A DNA stretch of 64,000 nt from Salinibacterium sp. NK8237 (GTDB lineage: Bacteria; Actinomycetota; Actinomycetes; Actinomycetales; Microbacteriaceae). The stretch covers positions 1,426,001 through 1,490,000 of the forward strand of contig NZ_JADYWE010000001.1 of the NCBI RefSeq assembly GCF_015864955.1. Reading direction: 5' to 3'. Of this stretch, positions 33,405-43,734 are shown in pieces. The notes under the pieces were generated by a model. It was not told the DNA's origin. It saw only the letters and a list, made by a program, of their open reading frames with translations, and made no database searches. Within the stretch, counting starts at the first letter, position 1. Each line of letters opens with the position of its first letter. The translations under genes and the position numbers were made by a program.

Positions 33405-35459
33405 CTAGAACTCAGGTGGCCCGTCGTAGGGAGCGTCGTCATCCGAGTAGAACGGGATGTCGTCTTCATCACCGGGAACCGGGGTTGCTTTGGCCGGAGC
33501 CGGGCGTGACGCGGCCGGGCGTGAGGTAGGCCGCGAAGCCGCAGGGCGTGCAGTCGCCGGACGCGACGGAGCGGCGGGAGCCGCTGCCGCGAACGCGGGT
33601 ACGGCACCCGCAGGCGCACCACTTCCCGCTTCGGCCTCGCCCGATCCGCCGGCCACAACCGCGAGCACGGCGGCGCCATACGTCTCGAGCTTCTTCTCGC
33701 CAACACCGCTGATTTCCGACAGCTCAGCCAACGACTCTGGTTTGGTGACGGCAATGCCGCGCAGGGTGGCATCCGCGAACACGACGTACGCAGGCACACC
33801 GTTGTCGCGCGCGACTCCCGAACGCCAAGTGCGCAGGTTCTCGAACAGATCGGTCGCCGAGGCGGGCAGGTCGGTCATGACCTTGCGTTTAGCGGCGCCG
33901 CCGCCTGCACCCGAACCGCGCGCCTTGCGGGGTGCTTCCTTGCGCAGCTTCACCGTGCGCCCGCCGCTCAGCACCGACGCACTCTCGGGCGTGATCGCGA
34001 GCGTGCCGTACTCCCCCTGCACCGTAAGCAATGATTGCGCGAGCAGCTGCCGCACGACCGAGCGCCAGTCTTGCTCCGAGACATCGGAACCGATTCCGAA
34101 CGTGGCCAGATCGTCGTGACGTTGCTGCGTGACCCGCGGTGTGGTCTTGCCGATGAGGATGTCGACTAGGTGCCCAGCGCCAAACTTTTGGTTGCGCTCG
34201 CGCTCCAACCGCACAATCGTCGACATCAGCTTTTGGGCCGCGACTGTGCCATCCCAGGACTCGGGCGGAGACAAGCAGGTGTCACAGTTGCCGCACGCCG
34301 TGGACTCTTGACCGAAGTAACCAAGCAGCTGCACGCGACGACATTCAACCGTCTCGCACAGCGCGAGCATCGCATCAAGGTGCGCGCTCAGGTTGCGACG
34401 GTGAGCCAGGTCGCCACCCGACTGATCGATCATGCGGCGCTGCTGCATGACATCCTGCAAGCCGTAAGCCAACCACGCGGTCGCGGGCAAGCCATCACGA
34501 CCGGCACGACCCGTCTCTTGGTAGTAACCTTCAACGCTCTTGGGCAGGTCGAGGTGGGCGACGAAGCGCACGTCGGGCTTGTCGATGCCCATGCCGAACG
34601 CGATCGTCGCGACCATCACCATGCCCTCTTCGCGCAAGAAGCGGCTCTGGTTGCTGGCGCGCACTCGCGAGTCGAGACCCGCGTGATACGGCAACGCGGG
34701 GATACCGTTCTCCACCAAGAACTGCGCCGTCTTCTCGACCGAGGCGCGAGACAAGCAGTACACAATGCCGGCATCGCCCGAGTGTTCCGTGTTCAGCAGA
34801 GTGAGCAACTGCTGCAGCGGCTGCGCCTTGGATTCAATGCGGTACTGGATGTTGGGCCGGTCAAAACTAGAAACATACTGAGTGGCGTCAGTGAGCTTCA
34901 GTCGCTGGGCGATCTCTTTGCGAGTGGCTTCGGTCGCGGTCGCGGTGAGCGCAATGCGCGGGACCCTCGGCCACAGGTCGTGCAACACATCGAGTTGCAG
35001 ATAGTCGGGGCGAAAGTCGTGGCCCCACTGCGACACACAGTGAGCCTCGTCGATGGCGAAGAGCCCGATTTGGCCCTGTTTGAGGAGTGACACGGTGGAC
35101 GAGACGCGGAGGCGCTCGGGCGCGAGGTAGAGAAGATCCAGCTCGCCAGCCCGGTACGCGTTTTCGACGCGAGTGCGCTCGTCGGCGGACTGGGTGGAGT
35201 TGAGAAACTCCGCACGCGCGCCGACGGCGGCGAGGGCATCCACTTGATCTTGCATCAGGGCAATGAGCGGCGAAATGACAACGCCGGTGCCCTCGCGAAC
35301 GAGCGCGGGGATTTGGTAACACAGCGACTTGCCACCACCGGTAGGCATGAGCACGAGGGCGTCTCGGCCCTGCACGATGGTGTCGATGATCTCGCCCTGC
35401 TGCCCCCGGAACGAGTCGTAACCGAACGTGGACTCAAGAACAGACTGGGCAGACACCAT
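33405..35459 (-). CDS. recQ: ATP-dependent DNA helicase RecQ
   Basis: A 3'-5' DNA helicase acting in recombination and repair. Helicase motifs: Q-region [14 protein letters not shown], motif [15 protein letters not shown], motif [21 protein letters not shown], motif [18 protein letters not shown] and motif [14 protein letters not shown]. The RQC zinc site is visible ([11 protein letters not shown], then CGNCDTC), as is an HRDC domain ([28 protein letters not shown]). A 70-residue Ala/Pro/Arg/Ser repeat tail ends in an acidic [15 protein letters not shown] motif. ATG 35459 is chosen; 35495 is an alternative that would leave only 26 bp to the divergent gene. Confidence 0.95.
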   Translation of the reverse strand: MVSAQSVLESTFGYDSFRGQQGEIIDTIVQGRDALVLMPTGGGKSLCYQIPALVREGTGVVISPLIALMQDQVDALAAVGARAEFLNSTQSADERTRVENAYRAGELDLLYLAPERLRVSSTVSLLKQGQIGLFAIDEAHCVSQWGHDFRPDYLQLDVLHDLWPRVPRIALTATATEATRKEIAQRLKLTDATQYVSSFDRPNIQYRIESKAQPLQQLLTLLNTEHSGDAGIVYCLSRASVEKTAQFLVENGIPALPYHAGLDSRVRASNQSRFLREEGMVMVATIAFGMGIDKPDVRFVAHLDLPKSVEGYYQETGRAGRDGLPATAWLAYGLQDVMQQRRMIDQSGGDLAHRRNLSAHLDAMLALCETVECRRVQLLGYFGQESTACGNCDTCLSPPESWDGTVAAQKLMSTIVRLERERNQKFGAGHLVDILIGKTTPRVTQQRHDDLATFGIGSDVSEQDWRSVVRQLLAQSLLTVQGEYGTLAITPESASVLSGGRTVKLRKEAPRKARGSGAGGGAAKRKVMTDLPASATDLFENLRTWRSGVARDNGVPAYVVFADATLRGIAVTKPESLAELSEISGVGEKKLETYGAAVLAVVAGGSGEAEAGSGAPAGAVPAFAAAAPAAPSRPATARPAASRPTSRPAASRPAPAKATPVPGDEDDIPFYSDDDAPYDGPPEF

Positions 35460-35521
35460 GCCGAGAAGTCTAGGCGCAGCCACTACCATTGGCATGATTC
35501 GTCCCCACAGCGACAGGCGCC

Positions 35522-36400
35522 ATGTTCACCGTATTTCTTGGGCTTTCGAGCGCGCTCACCTTCGGTGCCGCTGACTTCTTCGGCGGCATTGCTGCCAAGC
35601 GAATTAGCCCCATTTTGGCCACCGCCGTCGGCGCTGTTTCTGGCCTCGCTCTGCTGCTGCTCATCTTTCCGTTCATCCCGACGGTGTGGTCGACCGAAGC
35701 AGTTCTCTACGGACTCGTTGCCGGCGTCAATAGCGCGATAGCAATCGGCCTGCTTTACGCGTGCCTCGCGATCGGGCCCATGAGCATCCTCTCTCCGGTG
35801 ACGGCGGTCATGTCGGCGATCGTGCCCGTGACAGTCGGCCTACTGCGCGGAGAATCGCTCGGCTCGTTCGGTCTCATCGCCATTCCCGTTGCGCTTATCG
35901 CCGTGGTGCTCGTGGGTTTTGTTCCCGAAAAAGGTGCCGTGCGACCGAGCGCCAAGGCACTACTGATGGCCGTGGGTGCCGGCAGTGCGATTGGGCTTTT
36001 CTTTGTGATTCTGGATGCCGCCCCCGATGACTCGGGCATCATCACCATTGTCGCCAACCGCGTCGTCAATGCGGCACTCATGTTTACGCTGTTCTTTGTC
36101 ATGGCGACATTAGCTCAGCGCCGCCGAGCCGGAGCACCAGCCCCCGCCCGCTCGTCCCTGTGGCGCCGCGGACTCTATTTCGCCATGGTCGGCGGCACCC
36201 TCGACGTAATCGCCAACATGGCGATTATCACGGGCGTGCGCATCGGCGATCTTTCGGTCATTGCCGTGCTGACCGCGCTCTACCCCGCCGGCACAGTGCT
36301 ACTGGCGGCCATCGTTCTGCGCGAGCGCATCGCCCCCGTGCAATACGTGGGCATCGCGCTCGGCATCGCCGCGAGCATCCTGCTCGTAGTGGGCGACTAG
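35522..36400 (+). CDS. EamA/DMT-family transporter
   Basis: A 292-residue membrane protein with ten predicted TM helices in two EamA repeats (the first begins [23 protein letters not shown], the second follows around residue 150). The second repeat ends in [26 protein letters not shown], a typical EamA closing. DMT exporters move amino acids, metabolites or drugs; the substrate is unknown. It is divergent from recQ with a very short spacer. Confidence 0.9.
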   Translation: MFTVFLGLSSALTFGAADFFGGIAAKRISPILATAVGAVSGLALLLLIFPFIPTVWSTEAVLYGLVAGVNSAIAIGLLYACLAIGPMSILSPVTAVMSAIVPVTVGLLRGESLGSFGLIAIPVALIAVVLVGFVPEKGAVRPSAKALLMAVGAGSAIGLFFVILDAAPDDSGIITIVANRVVNAALMFTLFFVMATLAQRRRAGAPAPARSSLWRRGLYFAMVGGTLDVIANMAIITGVRIGDLSVIAVLTALYPAGTVLLAAIVLRERIAPVQYVGIALGIAASILLVVGD

Positions 36401-36461
36401 CGCGCAACCATCACGGCTAGCGCGCCAGCCACACGTCGCCTAGTCGGCAGCGCGCCGCGAG

Positions 36462-37427
36462 CTACCCCTTCGTTGAACCCGCGAGCAATCCGCGCACGAA
36501 GTAGCGCTGCAGCGCGAAGAAGACGATGAGCGGCACAAGAATCGAGATGAAGGCACCGGCGGTAAGCAGGTTCCAGTCTTGACCACGGCTACCGGTGATC
36601 TCCGCGAGCAGTTTCGTCATCGGCGCCACTCGCCCGTCGGCAAACACCAACGCCACGAGCAGGTCGTTCCAGACCCACAAGAACTGGAAGATCGCGAACG
36701 ACGCAATGGCCGGCATCGTGAGCGGAAGCACGATGCGGAAGAAGACCTGACCGTGGCCCGCACCATCCACTCTCGCTGCTTCGATGAGCTCGGACGGGAT
36801 CTCGGAGACGAAGTTGTGCAGCAAGAAGATGGCCAGTGGCAGCGCGAAGATCGTGTGCGCAATCCAGACCTGCGAGTAGGAGTTGGAGGCATTGAGGCTT
36901 GAGAAGATTTCGATGTCACCGATCGACAGCCCACGAGAGAACAGGCTCAGCAGCGGAACAAGTGCCATCTGCAGCGGCACGATCTGTAGCGCGAAGACGC
37001 CGATGAACATCCAGTTGCGACCGGGGAACTTGATCCACGCGAAGGCATACGCTGCCAGGCTCGCGATAACGAGCGGGAAGATCGTGGCCGGCAACGTGAT
37101 GGCGATCGAGTTAATAAACGCGCCTGCCAAATTGAGCTGGCTGTTTCCGGCCGCCAACACCTCGGTGTAGTTGTTGAGAGTGAAGCCGGGGTTCTGGAAG
37201 ATCGTCCACCAGCCGTTGCGCAGAATCTCCTCGGGCGGGCGAAGCGAGGAGACGAACAGCCCGAATGTCGGCGTCGTCCACAGCACTGCAATCACCAGCG
37301 CTGCGATCGTGGCTCCGCGACTCGTGAGGCGCTTCTTGGTGCGCTTGGCAGCGCCGTTTTCGCCACGGGCCAGTTGCTTCTTAGTCTTCTTGTTCAGCGG
37401 AAGCTTCGCGGGCACTGTCGCGGTCAT
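36462..37427 (-). CDS. Carbohydrate ABC transporter permease (MalG/AglG-like)
   Basis: A 321-residue permease of the CUT1 family. A Lys/Arg-rich cytoplasmic N-terminus is followed by six TM helices. The coupling EAA loop ELIEAARVDGAGHGQVFFRIVLP and the FFALQRYFVRGLLAGSTKG C-terminus are diagnostic for MalG-type subunits. The ATG overlaps the MalF-like stop by 4 bp. No ATPase gene is in the cluster; CUT1 systems of actinomycetes usually share an MsiK-type ATPase encoded elsewhere. Confidence 0.93.
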   Translation of the reverse strand: MTATVPAKLPLNKKTKKQLARGENGAAKRTKKRLTSRGATIAALVIAVLWTTPTFGLFVSSLRPPEEILRNGWWTIFQNPGFTLNNYTEVLAAGNSQLNLAGAFINSIAITLPATIFPLVIASLAAYAFAWIKFPGRNWMFIGVFALQIVPLQMALVPLLSLFSRGLSIGDIEIFSSLNASNSYSQVWIAHTIFALPLAIFLLHNFVSEIPSELIEAARVDGAGHGQVFFRIVLPLTMPAIASFAIFQFLWVWNDLLVALVFADGRVAPMTKLLAEITGSRGQDWNLLTAGAFISILVPLIVFFALQRYFVRGLLAGSTKG

Positions 37428-38557
37428 CGGATCTCCCTCTGCTTAGCAATCTGTCTCGCGTTGTACACAACAATCGGCAGCACCATGATGAACAAAACGA
37501 CCGCGAAGGCGGCAGACCTGCCCACCTCGAAGCCCTGCCACTGCGAGTACATTTCGTTCGCGATCACGCTGGTTTCGTTCGCACCAGCAGTCATCGTGCG
37601 AACGATGTCAAAGACTTTGAGCGAGGCGATCGAGATCGTCGTCAACACCACAACGAGCGAGCTGCGGATGCCCGGCACGGTCACATTGATGAAGCGCTGC
37701 CAGGCGTTCGTTCCGTCGAGCTCCGCGGCCTCAAGTTGCTCGGCCGGAACACCCTTGATCGCCGCCGACAGGATCACCATCGCGAAACCCGTCTGGATCC
37801 AGATCAGCACGACGATAAGGAAAAACGTGTTCCACGGGGAGTTCGAGATCCAGTCGACCGGTTGCCCGCCCATCCAGACCACAATTTGGTTGAGCAAACC
37901 GATCTGCTCTTGGCCAGCGGGGCGCACGGCATAGACGAAGCGCCAGATGATGCTCGCGCCCACGAACGAGATAGCCATTGGCATAAAGACGAGCACTTTG
38001 AAAATCTTCTCGCCGCGCGACTTGTCGATGAAGACCGCGTAGGCGAGTCCGAAGATGGTGGAGACCGTGGGAACAATCAGCACCCATACGACCGTGTTGA
38101 GAACGGTGCGGATGCCGGTGTCTTGAGTGAAGATCCAGATGAAGTTATCGAGGCCGACGAAACGGGTTCCGCGGCTGTTCATGAAGGCTTGGATCGTGGT
38201 CTGGATCGTCGGGTAGATGAGACCGATAGCGAGCAAGAAGATCGCCGGGCTCATGAATCCGACGAGCTGGAAGAGGTAGCCGGCACCTTGCTTCGAGCGG
38301 TAGTCAAGGATGAAGAAGAGCCCACCGAAAACAGCTGCTGCGCCCGCCGCCCAATACACCGAGCCCAGTGCCAAGAAGATGAGGGTGGGGATGAGCACGC
38401 AGGCTGCGGCACGAATGATCGTGTACTTGCGGCCGCTGCGTGGGGCGATCTCGATGAAAAATATCAGCAGCGCAATCACCACGAGGAATGCCAGAAGCAC
38501 GAGGGGAATTTGAGCGAGCGCGGGAAGCGTGGCTATCCACGCGAGAAAAGCTGACAT
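37424..38557 (-). CDS. Carbohydrate ABC transporter permease (MalF/AglF-like)
   Basis: A 377-residue CUT1 permease with an extra N-terminal pair of hydrophobic helices before the core, as in alpha-glucoside AglF proteins. The core has NSRGTRFVGLDNFIWIF and the EAA loop EQLEAAELDGTNAWQRFINVTVP. It ends DIVRTMTAGANETSVIANEMY, then a last TM helix. AAAGG lies before the ATG. It is separated from the binding-protein gene by a 147-bp spacer that holds a long perfect hairpin. Confidence 0.93.
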   Translation of the reverse strand: MSAFLAWIATLPALAQIPLVLLAFLVVIALLIFFIEIAPRSGRKYTIIRAAACVLIPTLIFLALGSVYWAAGAAAVFGGLFFILDYRSKQGAGYLFQLVGFMSPAIFLLAIGLIYPTIQTTIQAFMNSRGTRFVGLDNFIWIFTQDTGIRTVLNTVVWVLIVPTVSTIFGLAYAVFIDKSRGEKIFKVLVFMPMAISFVGASIIWRFVYAVRPAGQEQIGLLNQIVVWMGGQPVDWISNSPWNTFFLIVVLIWIQTGFAMVILSAAIKGVPAEQLEAAELDGTNAWQRFINVTVPGIRSSLVVVLTTISIASLKVFDIVRTMTAGANETSVIANEMYSQWQGFEVGRSAAFAVVLFIMVLPIVVYNARQIAKQREIR

Positions 38558-38650
38558 TAGCGACCTTTCGAGTGCATCACTGGACTCTTCACTTCACTGG
38601 CATTTCTGCTGTTTCGACTCTACCGAGGAGTCGGCACGAGTGGGAGGAAA

Positions 38651-38692
38651 GTGAGCGTGGGCTGGAAGAAAAAATGTCCAGCCCACGCTCAC
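38651..38692 (-). terminator. 16-bp perfect hairpin between sugar-binding and permease genes
   Basis: GTGAGCGTGGGCTGGA and its exact complement flank a 10-nt A-rich loop, 12 bp after the binding-protein stop. On the minus strand it would terminate partially or protect the upstream mRNA, giving more binding protein than permease, as at malE-malF in other bacteria. Confidence 0.75.
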
Positions 38693-38704
38693 TATTGAAC
38701 GGTG

Positions 38705-40036
38705 TTACTCAGACGGCCATGACGCATCGATGGTCGAGAGCACTTCTTCGGTTGACTTGCCATTGACCCAGTCGACCATTCCGGTCCAGAACGATCCAGC
38801 GCCAACAACACCCGGCATGAGGTCAGAGGCGTCGAAGCGGAACGTCGTGTCGGGGTCCTGCAGAATCGTGATGGCTTCCTGCAGGATGGGGCTGCTCGCG
38901 CTAGCCGGGTCGAGGCCGTTGTTAGCGCTAATGACGCCGCCCAACGCTACGCGGGTGTTTGCCCACTCGGCGCTCGACAGGTATTCCTGCACGGCAATCG
39001 TGTCTTCGTCGTTGGAAAAGGCTCCGACGATCTCGCCACCACCGGTGACAGCGTTGCCACCAGCTTCAGCAGACGGCGTGACAAAGGCCCAGATGTCAGC
39101 ATCCGGTCCGACCGTGGCGTTCCCGTTCTTGGGGTCCTGAATGAACCCGTCGAAGAAGGATGCCTGGTGGTGGAGGGCACACGTGCCGTCGCCGAGCGCG
39201 CGAGCCGGGTCACCGAACGGCGTGGAGTTGATCGACTTCACGTCGCCGAATCCAGCATTCACGTAATCCGGGTTCAGGAGGATGTCGCCCACCGAATCGA
39301 ACGCCGAGACGATCGCAGGGTCACTGAACGGGATCTCATGCGAAACCCACTGGTCGTAGACGTCTGGTCCGGCTTCGCGCAGCACGAGGTCTTCTACCCA
39401 GTCCGTTCCTGGCCAACCGGTTGCGGCATCCGAACCGAACCCGGCACACCACGGTGCGGTTCCGGTCTCATCAGCGATCGTTTGGGTGAGTGCGAGCAGC
39501 TCGTCCCAGGTTTCGGGGACTTCTACACCCCACTCGGCGAACTGCGAAGGCGAGTACCAGATGAAGCCCTTGACGCTGGCCATGAGCGGTGCGCCGTAGA
39601 GAGTGTCACCGGTCGTGCCATAGGCAGCCCAGTCTTCTGACCAATACTCTGCGACGTTGGCGGCTACGCCCTCGGGCGCTGGCTGAATGTACTCGCGCGA
39701 GGCGAGGTCGGCGAGAAGACCCGGCTGCGGGAAGATTGCGATGTCAGGAGCATTGCCACCCTGAGCGCGGATGCTGATCTGCGCTTCGAACTCTTTGCTC
39801 GATTCGTACTGAATGTCGATGTCATTCGCTTCTTCCCAGTCAGCCCAGGATTCTTCGAGAAGCTCAGCTTCAGTGTCGGCGATGGTGCCATAGATAGTGA
39901 CTACGCCATCCGCTTCGCCAGCATCGCCGGGGCCACCGGTGCCGCTGGTACCGGAGGCACAGCCTGTAAGAACCATGCTTGCGACGCCAAGAGTGGCGAT
40001 AGGCAGCAAGGCCCGTCGAAAGTTGTGGGAAATCAT
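38705..40036 (-). CDS. Carbohydrate ABC transporter substrate-binding lipoprotein (alpha-glucoside AglE-like)
   Basis: A 443-residue SBP family 1 protein. ATG 40036 with GGAGGA six bases upstream is preferred to the longer frame. The signal peptide ends LTGCASG. Landmarks are TWDELLALTQTIADETGTAPWCAGFGSDAATGWPGTDW (seen at mid-protein) and LPGRV-like end region DLMPGVVGAGSFWTGMVDWVNG. These are strongly reminiscent of AglE-type alpha-glucoside (sucrose, trehalose, maltose) binders, but sugar identity is inference. A LacI-type operator lies upstream. Confidence 0.9.
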   Translation of the reverse strand: MISHNFRRALLPIATLGVASMVLTGCASGTSGTGGPGDAGEADGVVTIYGTIADTEAELLEESWADWEEANDIDIQYESSKEFEAQISIRAQGGNAPDIAIFPQPGLLADLASREYIQPAPEGVAANVAEYWSEDWAAYGTTGDTLYGAPLMASVKGFIWYSPSQFAEWGVEVPETWDELLALTQTIADETGTAPWCAGFGSDAATGWPGTDWVEDLVLREAGPDVYDQWVSHEIPFSDPAIVSAFDSVGDILLNPDYVNAGFGDVKSINSTPFGDPARALGDGTCALHHQASFFDGFIQDPKNGNATVGPDADIWAFVTPSAEAGGNAVTGGGEIVGAFSNDEDTIAVQEYLSSAEWANTRVALGGVISANNGLDPASASSPILQEAITILQDPDTTFRFDASDLMPGVVGAGSFWTGMVDWVNGKSTEEVLSTIDASWPSE

Positions 40037-40170
40037 ACAAATCCTCCTCGTCGAGGTTTGCCCGCAGACCGAGCAGTATGCGGGGGAACAACTGCAGCTC
40101 TGAACTCGCTCACTCATTGCAGCTCAAGAGAGCGTGTTCACGCCTTACGCTAGGTGACGATCAACGGTTT

Positions 40171-40184
40171 GTGCAAGCGCTTGC
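40171..40184. promoter_or_regulatory. LacI/MalR-type operator of the sugar importer
   Basis: GTGCAAGCGCTTGCGC contains a perfect 12-bp palindrome GCAAGCGCTTGC with the central CG typical of LacI-family sites (TGNNANCGNTNNCA). It lies about 136 bp before the binding-protein start and about 115 bp before the divergent DUF981 gene. Confidence 0.75.
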
Positions 40185-40298
40185 GCTACACAGCTGTCTA
40201 CCGCAACGCGAATGAGACATGACGGGCACCATCCCGGCGCACCCTGACGCAATTTAGGCAAATTTGATTATCGTGGTCTTCGGGTGTTGACTGACGAC

Positions 40299-41012
40299 AT
40301 GGATCAAGGATTAGTAATCGACTGGACACAGATGCCCACCTACAACACGATCATGGCGGTGGCCGCCGGTGCGGGACTGCTCAGTCTCGTGTTGTTTGCT
40401 CGCAAGCTCATGGCAGGGGCTGACGTGGAGTTCCGCGGTCACGCCGTGAACTTCGGTGTGCTGGGCCTGATCCTCACCGTCACGGGCACGCACATGACGC
40501 TGACCTGGCCCTTCGCGGCCTACTTCCCGTTCGACAACATCATCTTTGGCGAACCGAGCCTCGCCTTCGGTGTGCTTCTGCTCGCCTCGAGCTTCGTACT
40601 CTGGCGCCGCGCATCCGTGCTCGAAGAATCCAAGGATGCCGCCCGCGCCGTCGCCCGCACTGCTGAACCCCTTGGCGTACTCATCTTTGGTCTCGGCCTC
40701 GCCCTCATTGCGATCGCTTTCGCCGGAGTCATCTTCCAGCTCTTCGCCGCTCCTCCCGAGGAGCCCATCTCGGGCGCCTTCGCAGAGTGGCCCTGGGTCG
40801 AAGCGATCTTCATGTCAGGTCTCTTCGCGCTCGTAGGTCTCGGAGCATTGCTCTTCCCGTTCGCCACCCGCAGCTTTGCAGTTCGCAGCACGCCGACCAA
40901 GGTTCAATGGGTTACCGGAGTCGCCCTTGCTCTCGGCGGCATCGTATTTCTCCTCTTCGGCGCGCTCAACTTCTTCACTCACATCGGGCTCATCGTCAAC
41001 ACGATGGGCTAA
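40299..41012 (+). CDS. DUF981 family membrane protein
   Basis: A 237-residue protein with seven or so TM helices from ATG 40299 (a GTG at 40284 would add five residues). MPTYNTIMAVAAGAGLLSLVLFARKL and FGVLGLILTVTGTHMTLTWPF match DUF981, a family of actinobacterial and archaeal membrane proteins of unknown function. It lies divergent from the sugar importer but is probably unrelated to it. Confidence 0.8.
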   Translation: MDQGLVIDWTQMPTYNTIMAVAAGAGLLSLVLFARKLMAGADVEFRGHAVNFGVLGLILTVTGTHMTLTWPFAAYFPFDNIIFGEPSLAFGVLLLASSFVLWRRASVLEESKDAARAVARTAEPLGVLIFGLGLALIAIAFAGVIFQLFAAPPEEPISGAFAEWPWVEAIFMSGLFALVGLGALLFPFATRSFAVRSTPTKVQWVTGVALALGGIVFLLFGALNFFTHIGLIVNTMG

Positions 41013-41030
41013 CGCCGCGAAAGCCGCGTT

Positions 41031-42092
41031 CTAAGCGATGCGGCTACCTCGGGCCAACTTTGCCGCTGGGGTCTTGGTGCGAGCCCAGGCCCCAGCAAGC
41101 AATGCTCCTGCGAGGATGACATGCGTCGCTAGCCCGACAGCCCAGCTAGGAGTTGTGGATTCGATGACGCTGCGAGCACTCGGGGAATCGGGGTATTGGT
41201 CGAACTCTCCGACGACGCAGGTGTTCACTGAGTAGCTAACGTCCTGCGGAATTTGAGCCATTCGAGTCGTCAGCTTGAAGTAGCCAAAGAGGTCTGTGGG
41301 CTGGTCGTTCGAGTCGTACGTTGTGGGCACGGCATCCGCCAGAATCACGTACGGGTTTGCCGCCAATGCGCCCCAGAACAGGTCGAAGCGTGGCGTCTGG
41401 TACTCGAACTCTTCGGGAGTCGAACACGACGTCGGTTTACCTGAACTGTCGTATTCGATTCCGTAGCTCGAGACCTGAGTCGCGGTAGTTTGCAGTGCCA
41501 GCCCGCCAAGAGTGAAGGCGATAATCGTGCCAACGCTCAGCGCCGCCACAACCAGATATGTCACAACGATCGAGAACAGCGGCCGCGACATGAGCCCAGA
41601 AAGCCCTACCCCCACCGCGGCAACGACGCCCAGCTCGAGCGCGAGCACAACGATCGAAACGATGATGGTGCTCGCACGAAGCTGGCCAGCGAGGGCTGCG
41701 TAGACGAGGAACGGGATAGCGGCCGCCAAGAACGCGAGGGCGGTGATCCAGGCCGAGAGAAACTTGCCCATGATCAGCTGGCCGGTCGTGATGAGCGTCA
41801 CTTGCGTGGTGGCGAGAGTGCCAGCATCCCGATCACCGTTAATGGCGTTGCCACTCAGGGCCGGCGCCACAAGCGTGCCCAAGAGCAGCACGAAGTAGAT
41901 AACGGTGGAGTAAACGCCGGCTGCACCGTTGTCTACGCTGCCGAACCCGTTAAGCGCGAACGACAGCAGCACCGTCACGATGAAGATGAGCGCGACGAAG
42001 ACAGCAAGAAGGATGTACCAGCTTGTTGTGCGCACGCGCTGGCGCAGCTCGAGTGAAAGAATCACTCCGACGCCGGAGATGAAGGGGCTCAT
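41031..42092 (-). CDS. ABC-2 type transporter permease
   Basis: A 353-residue permease of an ABC exporter. The first TM helix is at about 25-50, then GNAINGDRDAGTLATTQVTLITTGQLIMGKFLSAW, the amphipathic connecting segment characteristic of ABC-2 permeases, and further TM helices. A large extracytoplasmic domain (about residues 205-310, including two Cys) sits before the last helix. It is coupled to the ATPase (ATGA overlap). The substrate is unknown. Confidence 0.87.
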   Translation of the reverse strand: MSPFISGVGVILSLELRQRVRTTSWYILLAVFVALIFIVTVLLSFALNGFGSVDNGAAGVYSTVIYFVLLLGTLVAPALSGNAINGDRDAGTLATTQVTLITTGQLIMGKFLSAWITALAFLAAAIPFLVYAALAGQLRASTIIVSIVVLALELGVVAAVGVGLSGLMSRPLFSIVVTYLVVAALSVGTIIAFTLGGLALQTTATQVSSYGIEYDSSGKPTSCSTPEEFEYQTPRFDLFWGALAANPYVILADAVPTTYDSNDQPTDLFGYFKLTTRMAQIPQDVSYSVNTCVVGEFDQYPDSPSARSVIESTTPSWAVGLATHVILAGALLAGAWARTKTPAAKLARGSRIA

Positions 42093-43057
42093 TCGCTTTC
42101 CTCCGAGCTCAAGTCGATAAAGGCATGTTCGAGATCGCCCACAGCTGGCGCAAACGTGCTGATCGCAACGCCTGCCCCGACCAGTCGAGCAAGAAGTTCG
42201 GATGCCGCCGCTTCGCCGTCGAGCGCAACGAGCAGTTCCGTGCGATCGGTCGCAATCGCTTCATCCGCGATACCGTCCGCAATGAGTGCCGTCCGCAGAG
42301 CCACCACGTCGCTCGAGCGGATGCGCCAGGGCCGAGCCGTGGCGCGACTACGTGCCAACGCTTCCGCAGACGCCGTGACGCCCTTCGATAGGTAAACGGC
42401 GCCATCCGCCATTTCGTCGAGTTCGGAAAGAACATGACTGGAGACGAGAAGGGTCTTGCCCTCGGAAGCAAGCCGACGAACGAGGGTGCGTAGGTGCGCG
42501 CGCGCCACAGGGTCTAAACCCGAAGCGGGCTCATCGAGCAACAGCACTGCAGGGTCGTGCACGAGTGCACGGCCAAGACTGAGCCGTTGCTTCTGCCCCC
42601 GCGACAGAACGCGGGTCGGGCTGTCGGCGAGATCGCCCAGATCAACAAGCGTGAGAATTTCGGCTGCTCGAGCGGCCGCCGTGGCTTTGTCCATCGCATA
42701 CATGCGCGCCGCGTAAGTCAGGGTGTCGCGCACACTAATCGTCGCCCACGATCCGAGCACGTCGGGCATCCAGCCCAACCGCGAGCGCACAGCGGCCGTC
42801 TCGCCAAAGGGGTCGTAACCGGCGATGCGGATGCTGCCAGCATCCGGTTTGAGCAGTGACGCCAGCATCAGCATAAGAGTGGTCTTGCCCGAGCCATTGG
42901 GGCCGATAAGACCCGTCACGGTTCCGGGCACCGCGACGAAACTGGCGTCACGTACCGCATGGATAGCTCCAAAGGATCGGCCGACGTTCTCGACGACGAT
43001 CCCGGAGTGTGGAGGTTCTGAGTGCAGTAGCTCGGTGCTCACCATAAGGGTGAGCAT
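42089..43057 (-). CDS. ABC-2 type exporter ATP-binding protein
   Basis: A 322-residue ATPase with Walker A GPNGSGKTT, a Q-loop region LGWMPDVLGSWATISVRDTL, signature LSRGQKQRLSLGRALVHDP (a variant LSRGQ) and Walker B LLLDEPASGLDPVARAHLR. The C-terminal 90 residues form the accessory domain usual in drug/antibiotic or Gld-type exporters. The start is uncertain: ATG 43057 or 43045. Confidence 0.9.
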   Translation of the reverse strand: MLTLMVSTELLHSEPPHSGIVVENVGRSFGAIHAVRDASFVAVPGTVTGLIGPNGSGKTTLMLMLASLLKPDAGSIRIAGYDPFGETAAVRSRLGWMPDVLGSWATISVRDTLTYAARMYAMDKATAAARAAEILTLVDLGDLADSPTRVLSRGQKQRLSLGRALVHDPAVLLLDEPASGLDPVARAHLRTLVRRLASEGKTLLVSSHVLSELDEMADGAVYLSKGVTASAEALARSRATARPWRIRSSDVVALRTALIADGIADEAIATDRTELLVALDGEAAASELLARLVGAGVAISTFAPAVGDLEHAFIDLSSEESE

Positions 43058-43109
43058 AACTTACTGTTACGACTTCTCGAGGCCTGCGAGGAGCCCTGTC
43101 CCGTCGTGG

Positions 43110-43679
43110 CTAGATGTAGATCGCGGGATCGATGTAGTTAAAGCCGTCCTTAGGCGCTTTCGTGCCGCCCTTGGGGCGCGCCACGGCGGGAGCGCCGACG
43201 AGCAGAGAGTCGGCGGGAGCATCCGCCACCACTACGGCACCGGCACCCACGACCGAGCCAGAGCCGATCGTGATGTCGCCGAGGATGGCAGCGCCGGCGC
43301 CCACAACAATGTCGTTGCCGAGCGTCGGGTGGCGCTTGCCGCCCTGCGAGCTCGTGCCGCCAAGCGTGACGCCGTGATAGATCAAGACGTCGTCGCCGAC
43401 AATGGCAGTCTCGCCAATGACGACTCCGGAGCCGTGGTCGATGATGACGCGGCGGCCAAGTTGCGCGCCAGGATGAATCTCAACCCCGGTCAGAAAACGA
43501 ACGAACTGGGAGACTACGCGGGCAAGAAAGAATGCCCGCGCAGTCCACAACCAGTGACTCAAGCGGTAACCCCACACGGCGTGCATCCCTGAATAGGTCA
43601 GCCAAATCTCGAAGGCACCACGGGCTGCGGGGTCGCGTTCGCGCACGGCAGCGATGTCTTCACGAGTTCGAGCAAACAA
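43110..43679 (-). CDS. cysE: Serine O-acetyltransferase
   Basis: Acetylates L-serine with acetyl-CoA to feed cysteine synthase. The 189-residue protein is the short (EpsC-like) form: a helical lead [22 protein letters not shown], then left-handed beta-helix hexapeptide repeats ([31 protein letters not shown]) with the catalytic His in DHGSG, and [16 protein letters not shown]. The start is TTG 43679 with a weak ribosome-binding site. It lies 70 bp after cysK in the same direction, forming a cysK-cysE pair. Confidence 0.93.
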   Translation of the reverse strand: MFARTREDIAAVRERDPAARGAFEIWLTYSGMHAVWGYRLSHWLWTARAFFLARVVSQFVRFLTGVEIHPGAQLGRRVIIDHGSGVVIGETAIVGDDVLIYHGVTLGGTSSQGGKRHPTLGNDIVVGAGAAILGDITIGSGSVVGAGAVVVADAPADSLLVGAPAVARPKGGTKAPKDGFNYIDPAIYI

Positions 43680-43734
43680 TAGAGGGATCCGTCGTTAGTG
43701 GTGGTTAGCGGCGTTGAGTTGAGGTGACTCGGTC

